DNA of 50,232 nt, taken from positions 1-50,232 of the forward strand of contig DESG01000143.1 in assembly GCA_002361175.1 (NCBI GenBank), read 5' to 3'. The notes under the pieces were generated by a model that was not told the DNA's origin, made no database searches, and saw only the letters and a list, made by a program, of their open reading frames with translations. Shown piece by piece: positions 7,833-15,224 of the stretch. The translations under genes were made by a program, and so were the position numbers. The DNA comes from Lachnoclostridium sp. UBA3320. Its GTDB lineage: Bacteria > Bacillota > Clostridia > Lachnospirales > Lachnospiraceae. Each line of letters begins with the position of its first letter. Position 1 is the first letter of the stretch.

Positions 7833-8834
7833 TTAATTTTTCTTTATTTGCGAACCACCAAATACATCGGACATTTCCATGGTATCAAGTGCTTCATCCA
7901 ATGACTTTACTTCCTCTGCGGTCAGTACCACATTCGCCGCATCTGCATTTTCCTGCATACGTTCCACTTTCCTGCTGCCGGGTATCGGCACCAGATACGG
8001 CTTCTTGCATAACATCCAAGCAAGGGAAATCTGTGCCGAAGTCGCATCCTTTTCCTTTGCCATTCTGTGAAGCAATGCAAGCAGTTCCTGATTCTGATCC
8101 ACTCCCTCACCGGTAAATTGCGGCATAATACTGCGGTAATCCGAAACACCATCAAACTGGCTGTTGCTGTTATACTTTGCCGATAAGAAGCCATTAGCCA
8201 ACGGCGAAAATGCCACATAGCCAATCCCAAGTTCTTCCAGTACCGGAAATAAACTCTCATGCCACCTTGCCATCATGGAATAACGGTTCTGTATCGCCGT
8301 TACTGGGCAGACCGCATGGGCATGCCGAATGGTGTCTTCATCTGCTTCCGAAAGTCCCCAATGGGTAATTTTTCCTTCCTGTATCAGTTCTGCCATAACT
8401 CCCGCTACTTCTGCGGCAGGAATGTTCGGATCAATACGATGCTGATAGTATAAATCAATATGGTCGGTATCCAGCCTTTTCAGGGATGCCTCTACCGAAG
8501 CCCGAATCACTTCCGGACGGGAATCCGGCACCAACGGCTTATTTACCGCTGTACTTTCCATATCAAAATGAATACCGAACTTCGTGGCAATCACCACTTT
8601 GTTCCGGCAGCCTTTCAGAGCCTTTCCCACTAATACCTCATTTTGGTGAGGATCTTCTGGTGTACCATAGACCTCCGCCGTATCAAAAAAGGTATAGCCC
8701 ATTTCCACTGCCTGCTGCAGCCTGTAAATGGCTTCCTTTTGTTCTGTCGGCGCCCCATAGGCATGTGAAAAACCCATGCAGCCAAGACCCACCGCTGATA
8801 CTTTTAGATTTCCTCCTAATATTCTCTCCTGCAT
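7833..8834 (-). CDS. Aldo/keto reductase
   Basis: A 333-residue NADPH-dependent oxidoreductase of the aldo-keto reductase superfamily. The catalytic tetrad is visible: Asp and Tyr in FFDTAEVYG, Lys in VVIATKFG, and His in LYYQHRIDP. The phosphate-binding end PIPGSRKVERMQEN is also intact. The opening QERILGGNLKVSAVGLGCMG is typical of the YakC/AKR13-type group. It is the first gene of a three-gene group with an alcohol dehydrogenase and a MATE transporter, next to a LysR regulator encoded on the same strand upstream. The substrate cannot be predicted. Confidence 0.92.
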   Translation of the reverse strand: MQERILGGNLKVSAVGLGCMGFSHAYGAPTEQKEAIYRLQQAVEMGYTFFDTAEVYGTPEDPHQNEVLVGKALKGCRNKVVIATKFGIHFDMESTAVNKPLVPDSRPEVIRASVEASLKRLDTDHIDLYYQHRIDPNIPAAEVAGVMAELIQEGKITHWGLSEADEDTIRHAHAVCPVTAIQNRYSMMARWHESLFPVLEELGIGYVAFSPLANGFLSAKYNSNSQFDGVSDYRSIMPQFTGEGVDQNQELLALLHRMAKEKDATSAQISLAWMLCKKPYLVPIPGSRKVERMQENADAANVVLTAEEVKSLDEALDTMEMSDVFGGSQIKKN

Positions 8835-8975
8835 TTATATCCACTCCTTAATTTCTGATATATTTATCATAAACACCTTTGGACGATATAAGAAGTTTCA
8901 CTTTGTTTACCAGTATATACCCATAAGTTCTAACTAAATTCATTTCATACCGCACTCCTGTATAAATAATCCCAT

Positions 8976-9869
8976 TTAATCCTGCATTGTCTTCTGCACT
9001 GCAGAAAGAAAACGCTGTACTATATTTGATGGATTGGGCGAGTGAAGGAGACCATATGGTATAGTATGCTCCCATTCTACAGGAATAATTTTTAACAACG
9101 GATGTACATTCGTCCATGCTTTTGTTGCCATCAAGATATTATTGCTGTTTTCACATCGGTTAAATGTCTCTACATTATAAAAATCAAAATCCACAATATT
9201 GATTCCATTATGGTTCTTCCAGATATCATCCCTGAGTTGATCCACATAATGGCTCCAGCCACGGTGCATTAGCATAAGGTTTTCCCCATACAGATCCTCA
9301 ATCACAAGTCTATTTTTTGCTGCAAGACGGTGATGAATCGAAACGGCACAACAAATCGGCTCCCTTGATATCTCAAATCCTGAACACTTTCGCAAATCAA
9401 GCATTGTTTCATCAAAAACTCCAGCCACCACATCAATATTCTGTCCCAGATTCGCTAAAATCTCTCTTGCATTCTCCGGCGTGTTATCAAAAGGTACCAG
9501 CTGAAATTTAATTTCTGGACTATGTTCATGAATTTTAGGCCACAACTCCACAAGAATCTGTGCCGGTGTCATAGGTGAAGTACCAATGCGAAGAATCGCC
9601 TCATCTTCCTGCATGGCATTCTTTGCCCGTATCACAGAATTCCTGCAATATTCAATAATATACTTTGCATCCTGATAAAGAGAAATACCTGCTTTTGTCA
9701 AATGTAGTCCACGGTGTGTTCGTTCAAACAATTTAACTCCAAGCCCATCCTCAAGCAGATTAATCTGTTTAATTACTGCTGTAGGTGTAATATACAACTT
9801 CTCCGCTGCCTTATTAAAACTCCCTGCATCTGCCACATGGATAAATGTTTTAAGCTGTGGATTGTACAT
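8976..9869 (-). CDS. LysR-family transcriptional regulator
   Basis: A 297-residue regulator with an N-terminal winged helix (LKTFIHVADAGSFNKAAEKL, then ITPTAVIKQINLLEDGLGVKLFERT) and a C-terminal periplasmic-binding-protein-like effector domain starting near residue 90. The ATG at 9869 is preferred because it follows AAAGGTGGTGATTTT and gives the standard LysR start; the open frame continues to 9965 without a ribosome binding site. It precedes the aldo-keto reductase by ~140 bases and probably controls that group. The effector is unknown. Confidence 0.9.
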   Translation of the reverse strand: MYNPQLKTFIHVADAGSFNKAAEKLYITPTAVIKQINLLEDGLGVKLFERTHRGLHLTKAGISLYQDAKYIIEYCRNSVIRAKNAMQEDEAILRIGTSPMTPAQILVELWPKIHEHSPEIKFQLVPFDNTPENAREILANLGQNIDVVAGVFDETMLDLRKCSGFEISREPICCAVSIHHRLAAKNRLVIEDLYGENLMLMHRGWSHYVDQLRDDIWKNHNGINIVDFDFYNVETFNRCENSNNILMATKAWTNVHPLLKIIPVEWEHTIPYGLLHSPNPSNIVQRFLSAVQKTMQD

Positions 9870-10086
9870 AAAATCACCACCTTTATTTGTCGTTCTATCT
9901 TTTCTTTTAATTATAACATTTGCAAGCCAAAAAGGCATCAAAAAAATAAATAAATGCAAGGACATATGCCAGATTTAGGTATAATAATGAAATTGAAGAA
10001 ACTTTTATCCTTATTCGCTATTTTCTTTAAATTTTGTTATAATAGAATAATTCACTACTTGATATTATAGGAAGGAGACAACCCAT

Positions 10087-11652
10087 ATGAAAAGAAAAAA
10101 TAAAATCTATCTTTGCATAACAATACTCCTGATAGTTATTTATATTTTATTACTTACACTTCTGTATTTATCTGAATACAATGATAGCAATGCAACCATT
10201 CGTTCATTTAGTGACGCATTCTGGTATTCTTTGGTTACATTTACTACTGTTGGCTATGGTGACTTAACACCAGTAACACCTCTTGGTCATGCAATAGGAA
10301 TTATTTTTCTGTTATTGTCTGCTGGAATTATGGTGACATTATTCGGTGCTGTTGTATCTTTTGTCACTAGTGAAGGACTTCCATTATTTTTGCTTGGTTT
10401 TAAACGTAAAAAGAACTGGTACTATTTTGCAGACTATGGCATAGAATCCAATACCCTAGCTAAAAATGTGTATAAAGAAACTCCTGACACAGTTATTATT
10501 TTTGGTGAGAAAAAAAATGAACAAATGGAATATCCAGACTATCCTTGTCTATTTATTAATGTTTCACCAGCCAGAATTGTAGAACATAAAAAAAATATTG
10601 GTACAAAATGCAAAATTTTTTTTATGAAAGAAAATGACATAGATGTCAATATCCGTGCTGCTGGTTTACATAAATTACCAGTAGAAGCATATGCAAGAAC
10701 AACTAGCAGGCAGGATTATCTTTCAGGAAATATTAAATTCTTCCACAGTTATGACTGCTGTGCCAGACAGTATTGGCGTTCCAAACCTTTGTGCAGTTAT
10801 GAAAATATAATTGTTATTATTGGTTTTGAGAATTATGGACGATGTATTCTTGAACGAGCAATACTGACAAATATTATCTCTATAAACCAACACGTAGCTT
10901 ATCATATTTTTGGAAATTCAAAAGAATTTCTCGCTATGCACACTCACCTTGATGAAACATTTTCTCTAGGTGATCAATCCAAAACAACAGATGCTTTAAT
11001 TTTTCATGATGATTGTTGGACAATACACCATACACTTATGGAACAGGCTGACCGTATTATTATCTGTAATGACAACGAGCCAGAAGGATGGGATATATTT
11101 CGACAGTTGACTAAATATTATAAAATTAAAGGACACATTCATCTGCGAAGTAACTGGAAGACACCTGGAGTCTCTTATTTTGGAACAAATGAAGAGATAT
11201 ATACGCCAAATCAGATTATGAGAACCACATTAAATAAAGCTGCTATCACAATTAACGAAATATTTTGTCAGTCCGTTTCATACCCTACACTTACTTGGGA
11301 TGAACTAGATGATTTTCATAGAGAATCTAAAATATCTGCCGCTGACCACCTTTTGATGAAAATTCGTATTCTTCTAAAAGATGAAACAATTACAGATTTT
11401 ACTCCTGAACTAGCTAAAAAAGCATATAAAGAATATTGTGAAACAAAAAAACGGACATCTGTTGAAGATATGTACCGCCAGATAGACCATATGCGTTGGC
11501 TGCGTTTTTACACATTTTATAACTGGAGCTATGGCATTATACGTGATGATACTGAAAGGCAACATCCAATGCTGTGCCCATATAAAGAACTGACCTTAGC
11601 ACAAAAACAAGAACGTGATGCAGCATGGGAACTTTTAGATAGGTTGAATTAA
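10087..11652 (+). CDS. K+ channel-like protein with C-terminal RyR domain
   Basis: A 521-residue membrane protein. Residues ~7-28 and ~68-95 are transmembrane helices around a pore loop with the selectivity filter TTVGYGD at 53-59, as in two-helix potassium channels. The cytoplasmic part has two Rossmann-like segments (DTVIIFGEK, NIIVIIGFENYGRCILE) resembling TrkA-N/RCK domains. The last ~65 residues (MRWLRFYTFYNWSYG, RDDTERQHPMLCPYKEL) match the RyR domain of ryanodine receptors, found in bacteria in proteins thought to sense nucleotide or NAD-derived signals. The ATG follows AGGAAGGAG, and a TATAAT box lies at 10038-10043. The gene is monocistronic, closed by the hairpin at 11652. It may be a ligand-gated channel used in stress or defence signalling. 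Confidence 0.82.
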   Translation: MKRKNKIYLCITILLIVIYILLLTLLYLSEYNDSNATIRSFSDAFWYSLVTFTTVGYGDLTPVTPLGHAIGIIFLLLSAGIMVTLFGAVVSFVTSEGLPLFLLGFKRKKNWYYFADYGIESNTLAKNVYKETPDTVIIFGEKKNEQMEYPDYPCLFINVSPARIVEHKKNIGTKCKIFFMKENDIDVNIRAAGLHKLPVEAYARTTSRQDYLSGNIKFFHSYDCCARQYWRSKPLCSYENIIVIIGFENYGRCILERAILTNIISINQHVAYHIFGNSKEFLAMHTHLDETFSLGDQSKTTDALIFHDDCWTIHHTLMEQADRIIICNDNEPEGWDIFRQLTKYYKIKGHIHLRSNWKTPGVSYFGTNEEIYTPNQIMRTTLNKAAITINEIFCQSVSYPTLTWDELDDFHRESKISAADHLLMKIRILLKDETITDFTPELAKKAYKEYCETKKRTSVEDMYRQIDHMRWLRFYTFYNWSYGIIRDDTERQHPMLCPYKELTLAQKQERDAAWELLDRLN

Positions 11653-11686
11653 AAAATGAGGATGTTTTTGCATCTTCATTTTTTTA
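11652..11686 (+). terminator. Terminator after the channel gene
   Basis: AAAAATGAGGATG pairs with CATCTTCATTTTT (one mismatch) around a TTTTTG loop, ending in a run of T. It starts on the last base of the stop codon of the channel gene. Confidence 0.85.
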
Positions 11687-11770
11687 CCTGAAATATTATC
11701 ATAATAATCTGTAACTTTCATATATTTTATTAATTTTACATCTTATATTGCAGAAAGGCACAGTTTATAT

Positions 11771-13300
11771 ATGAAACTTTTCCAGAGCAAACTTATTAAG
11801 GGAACTATAATCTTGACTGTTGCTGGTATTATAACACGTATCATCGGATTTTTTTACAGAATATTTCTTGCAGATGTACTTGGTTCTAAAATGCTTGGCA
11901 TCTATCAGCTTATATTTCCTATATATGGCATATGTTTTACCATATATGGTGCTGGCATACAAACAGCAATTTCCCAACTTATAGGAATGGCGACATCAAA
12001 GAAGAAAACAGGCAATACATCGCTAATAAAAATATTAATTGCTGGCATAACACTTTCACTAAGTCTTGCATTTCTGCTTTCTGTCCTAGTTTATTCTAAT
12101 TCTGAATGGATAGCTGAAAAAATTATACTTGAAAAATCATGTGCCCCATACTTAAAAATCATGTCTGTGCTGTTTCCTTTCTGTAGTATTTCAGCATGTA
12201 TTTCAGGCTATTATTATGGAATACAAAATGCCTCTGTTCCTGCAAGTTCGCAGATTATTGAACAGCTTTCAAGAGTGATTTTTGTTTTTCTTATGTGTTC
12301 ATTCACAGGTTCTAGCGAAGAAAGCAATGCGGCTATTGCTGTGTGGGGACTTGTTGTTGGCGAAATTGGAGGTTTTTTATTTAGCGTAATCAGACTTTTT
12401 ATGTCACTTAGCTTTACAAAAAAAGCCAATACCATAAAAAAAGGACGACACCCTATTTTTAAAACACTTCTTGTACTCTTTGCAACACTTACTACCACTA
12501 AACTTATAGTATCATTACTTCACAGTGCTGAAGCTATATTTATTCCTGCTGCTTTACAGAAATTTGGGTGCAGTCAATCAGATGCATTAAGCATATATGG
12601 CATATTGTCAGGTATGGCTATGCCGTTTATACTTTTTCCATCAGCTATAAGCAATGCTTTTGCAGTTATGCTGCTGCCATCTATCGCACAGGCACAAGCA
12701 GAAAATGACACAAATAAAATAAGCTTATCTGTAACATTTGCTACAAAATACAATTTACTTATCGGCTGGTTATGCATATGTATATTTATAATTTATGGAA
12801 ATGATATTGGAATGTTATTCTTTCACAATGAAACAGCAGGCTCATTTATAGTTATTCTTTCATGGCTTTGCCCATTTCTATACATTTCAACTGCATTTAC
12901 AAGTATAATCAACGGAATGGGACATACACAACTAACATTTTTTATAACTGTTTTAAGTCTAGTAATAAAAATTTATTTTCTAATAGTTCTTGTGCCCATA
13001 CACGGCATAAAAGCATACCTTACTGGTATGCTTATTAGCCAAACCATAATGACTGTAATGGAAGGAGTTTATCTTAGAAAATATATAATACCTGACAGTC
13101 TGCACTGGATTATACTGCCATGCTTTTTCTTGCTGCTGATAGGAACTGTATCTGATAAAATCTATAATACAGTACTAAAAGTTATCCCAAGTGCTGCAAA
13201 GCTTCCCGCACTTTTTATAACATGTATTATTATACTTGTTTGTTACATAATATTTTTATTTATTTCTAAATGTATAACAAAATCTGAATTAACAAAGTAA
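11771..13300 (+). CDS. MOP-superfamily flippase, SpoVB-like
   Basis: A 509-residue polytopic membrane protein of the multidrug/oligosaccharidyl-lipid/polysaccharide exporter superfamily. The N-terminus KGTIILTVAGIITRIIGFFYRI and YQLIFPIYGICFTIYGAGIQ are characteristic of the SpoVB/YtgP/MurJ-related group that flips lipid-linked wall or capsule precursors. About fourteen hydrophobic segments can be counted. It starts with ATG at 11771 and stands alone between two unrelated genes. SpoVB acts in spore cortex synthesis in Bacillus, but clostridial genomes carry several paralogues, so the sporulation role is only possible. The following 13301-13490 holds no gene. Confidence 0.85.
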   Translation: MKLFQSKLIKGTIILTVAGIITRIIGFFYRIFLADVLGSKMLGIYQLIFPIYGICFTIYGAGIQTAISQLIGMATSKKKTGNTSLIKILIAGITLSLSLAFLLSVLVYSNSEWIAEKIILEKSCAPYLKIMSVLFPFCSISACISGYYYGIQNASVPASSQIIEQLSRVIFVFLMCSFTGSSEESNAAIAVWGLVVGEIGGFLFSVIRLFMSLSFTKKANTIKKGRHPIFKTLLVLFATLTTTKLIVSLLHSAEAIFIPAALQKFGCSQSDALSIYGILSGMAMPFILFPSAISNAFAVMLLPSIAQAQAENDTNKISLSVTFATKYNLLIGWLCICIFIIYGNDIGMLFFHNETAGSFIVILSWLCPFLYISTAFTSIINGMGHTQLTFFITVLSLVIKIYFLIVLVPIHGIKAYLTGMLISQTIMTVMEGVYLRKYIIPDSLHWIILPCFFLLLIGTVSDKIYNTVLKVIPSAAKLPALFITCIIILVCYIIFLFISKCITKSELTK

Positions 13301-13490
13301 AATCAACTGGAACTTTTTTTACAAAGTGCCTTGTTTTATTCAGTGTAAATAAAATTTTTATGTACTAGAATAAAGATAATACCTGTGCTATAATAAATAA
13401 GAAAGAAGTTACAAATATATGATACAGAAGCAAGGAAAGAAAACTGTTGAGATAATGTATTACAGGAAACAATCAAGAAAGGATATAGCT

Positions 13491-14354
13491 ATGTTAGAAT
13501 TTTTAATGAAGCCACGCATTGATTTTGCATTTAAAGAAATAATGATGAATGAAAATGCAAGAACTGGTTTTTTATCAGCCGTTTTAAAGATAAAACCAGA
13601 GGATATTAAAAAAACTACAATTTTAAATACTTATCTGAGAAAAGAACACGAAGAAGACAAGCAGGGTATTTTGGATGTAAGGATTTTGTTAAATGATGAC
13701 ACTGAAATTGACATTGAAATACAGCTTGCAGAATTAAAGGTATGGGCAGACCGTTCACTGTTTTACATTTCCAAGATGTATACAGAACAAATCCAAGAAG
13801 GACAAAAATATAATGTCTTCAAGAAATGTGTTAGTATAAGTATTTTGAATTTTACACTTTTTAAAGATACAGAAGCATACTATTCTTGTTTCCATATAAG
13901 AGAAGATATAAGAAATACTATTCTTACAGATAAAATGGAGTTCCATGTACTAGAACTGACAAAGCTTCCAGAAGAATTAAAAGAAAACAATGACGACTTA
14001 CTTTTATGGGCGAAATTTATCAGTTCTGAACGGAAGGAGGATTTCGATATGTTAGCAGCAAAAAATCCATATATTGAGAGTGCTTATAAACAACTTCAAG
14101 TGATTAGTCAGGATAAACAAAAACGTCTTGAATACGAAGCAAGAGAAAAAGCTATCAGAGACTATAATCAGATGATGTTTGAGGCAAAAGAAAGTGGCAG
14201 GGAAGAAGGTATTGAAGAAGGTATTGAAAAAGGTATTGAAAAAGGAAAACTGGAAATTACTAAAAATCTTATTGTACTAGGTTACTCAACAGATGAGATT
14301 ATCAATATAACTAAACTTACTGCCCAAGCTATTGACAGCATAAGAGAACAGTAA
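13491..14354 (+). CDS. Rpn-family nuclease (PD-(D/E)XK, transposase-like)
   Basis: A 287-residue member of the Rpn/PDDEXK_2 family of recombination-promoting nucleases. The nuclease core is visible as FLMKPRIDFAFKEIM at the start, Asp62 in ILDVRI and Glu76-Ile-Gln78 in IDIEIQL. The C-terminal third is helical and carries a glycine/charge repeat (EEGIEEGIEKGIEKGK). ATG 13491 is chosen for its AAAGGA site; the open frame reaches back to 13419 with no good site. Rpn proteins have been described as antiphage toxins held in check by a small protein translated from inside their own gene, and this gene has exactly such an internal start at 14049. Toxicity here is inferred from the family. Confidence 0.85.
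   Translation: MLEFLMKPRIDFAFKEIMMNENARTGFLSAVLKIKPEDIKKTTILNTYLRKEHEEDKQGILDVRILLNDDTEIDIEIQLAELKVWADRSLFYISKMYTEQIQEGQKYNVFKKCVSISILNFTLFKDTEAYYSCFHIREDIRNTILTDKMEFHVLELTKLPEELKENNDDLLLWAKFISSERKEDFDMLAAKNPYIESAYKQLQVISQDKQKRLEYEAREKAIRDYNQMMFEAKESGREEGIEEGIEKGIEKGKLEITKNLIVLGYSTDEIINITKLTAQAIDSIREQ
14049..14354 (+). CDS. Internal in-frame product of the Rpn gene (candidate RpnS-type antitoxin)
   Basis: Inside the Rpn gene a perfect AAGGAGG (14034-14040) lies 8 bases before an in-frame ATG at 14049 (Met187). It would give a 101-residue C-terminal protein beginning MLAAKNPYIESAYKQL. In characterised Rpn systems such an intragenic product blocks the full-length nuclease. The strongest extra support is local: 90 bases downstream a separate gene starts with the same Met-Leu-Ala and is similar throughout its first ~55 residues, with its own ribosome binding site. 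Confidence 0.6.
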   Translation: MLAAKNPYIESAYKQLQVISQDKQKRLEYEAREKAIRDYNQMMFEAKESGREEGIEEGIEKGIEKGKLEITKNLIVLGYSTDEIINITKLTAQAIDSIREQ

Positions 14355-14443
14355 GTTACAAAAAATTATAAAGGTTCTTGACAAAGGATACACTTTAGAT
14401 ACACTTTAAATTAATAAGCTCAAAAAGAGAGAAGGACTTTAAA

Positions 14444-14713
14444 ATGTTAGCAACGCAAAATAAACATATTGAAAGTGCTTATGAGCAACTTAAATTGATT
14501 AGCCAAGATGAGCAAAAGCATCTGGAATATGAAGCAAGAGAGAAAACCATAAGAAATTATAATCAAATGATGTTTGAAGCAGAACAGCGTGGCATGGAAA
14601 AAGGCACGGCTGAGGCATATATTAAAATGATAAAGGATGGTTTAATTTTAATAGCAGATGCAGCAAAGAAATTAGGCATAAGCGAAGAAGCATTAAAAAA
14701 AATGATGGTTTAG
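14444..14713 (+). CDS. Free-standing Rpn C-terminal-type small protein
   Basis: An 89-residue protein preceded by GAGAGAAGGAC. Its first ~55 residues align without gaps to the C-terminal part of the Rpn protein next door, from MLATQNKHIESAYEQLK through YEAREKTIRNYNQMMFEAE. It begins exactly at the methionine that follows the internal ribosome binding site of the Rpn gene. It then carries a short KG motif and ends in a different tail (DGLILIADAAKKLGISEEAL), a usual end in PDDEXK_2 proteins. It has no nuclease core. It may be a second antitoxin or the relic of a duplicated Rpn gene that lost its 5' part. Confidence 0.65.
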   Translation: MLATQNKHIESAYEQLKLISQDEQKHLEYEAREKTIRNYNQMMFEAEQRGMEKGTAEAYIKMIKDGLILIADAAKKLGISEEALKKMMV

Positions 14714-15161
14714 AATTTGTTTAATTTTAATACTACTTTTTGTTTAACTAAAAAATGTAAAATAGCAGTATGTTAGATAATATATAGTAAATGTTGTCAT
14801 GGAAAAACAATAGCTTTACCAAAAACTATTCATAGAGAATGTCTTTTAGAGAGGCGGCAATCAAAAATCAAGTTCACAAAAAATAATAGAAGAAATATAC
14901 AAAAAGACATTATATTGCCATTTTTTTGTTTTATACTTTAGTATTAGGAAAAGTATATGTGTCAGTGTATAGTAGTGGGAATTGCTGGTTTTGTAAAAGA
15001 TACTAAGCCTTAATTTACTATATTATGTAAGAATATATAGTTATTTGTATATGTAATACCAAGTCCTTGGCTTTAAGGCAATGGCATACAAATAGATTTT
15101 ACTCTGAATTACCCTAACCAGCAAGGGGCTTTAAAAAGCATTGTGCTGGCATAATTTAAAG
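14714..15161 (+). other. Non-coding gap before the Ig-like protein gene
   Basis: About 450 AT-rich bases with no credible gene. Around 14837-14920 two complementary pairs interleave (ATGTCTTTT with AAAAGACAT, GGCAAT with ATTGCC) just before a T-run, which could be a pseudoknotted or alternative terminator. Near 15058-15160 several GC-richer short pairings (for example CAGCA/TGCTG) suggest a structured leader. I could not match any known riboswitch class. Confidence 0.3.
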
Positions 15162-15224
15162 AAAGGAGGATGCAGGGATTAATTATGCTGCCTAAAGGCA
15201 GAGAGTCCTTGCTAATTAATTATG
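15162..15224 (+). promoter_or_regulatory. Start site with ribosome binding site and ATG separated by a hairpin
   Basis: The only strong ribosome binding site, AAAGGAGG (15162-15169), lies 52 bases before the ATG at 15222. Between them GCAGGGA (15172-15178) can pair with TCCTTGC (15206-15212), enclosing the perfect hairpin CTGCC-TAAA-GGCAG. If folded, the effective spacing falls to ~11 bases. A short out-of-frame peptide frame starting at 15170 or 15185 also runs through this stretch and past the start codon, so translational control by structure or by a leader peptide is possible. Confidence 0.45.

Noticed and set aside
8848..9117. 89-codon minus-strand frame between the aldo-keto reductase and the LysR gene
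   Set aside because: It overlaps the end of the LysR gene in another frame, has no ribosome binding site and no family pattern.
13460..14713. Reading the Rpn locus as a transposon (transposase-like annotation)
   Set aside because: No terminal inverted repeats or target duplications are visible around it, and Rpn proteins are now better explained as nuclease toxins.
14830..14925. Possible pseudoknot or riboswitch from interleaved ATGTCTTTT/AAAAGACAT and GGCAAT/ATTGCC pairs
   Set aside because: AT-rich pairs of this length arise easily by chance, and no known class fits; kept only as a note in the gap entry.
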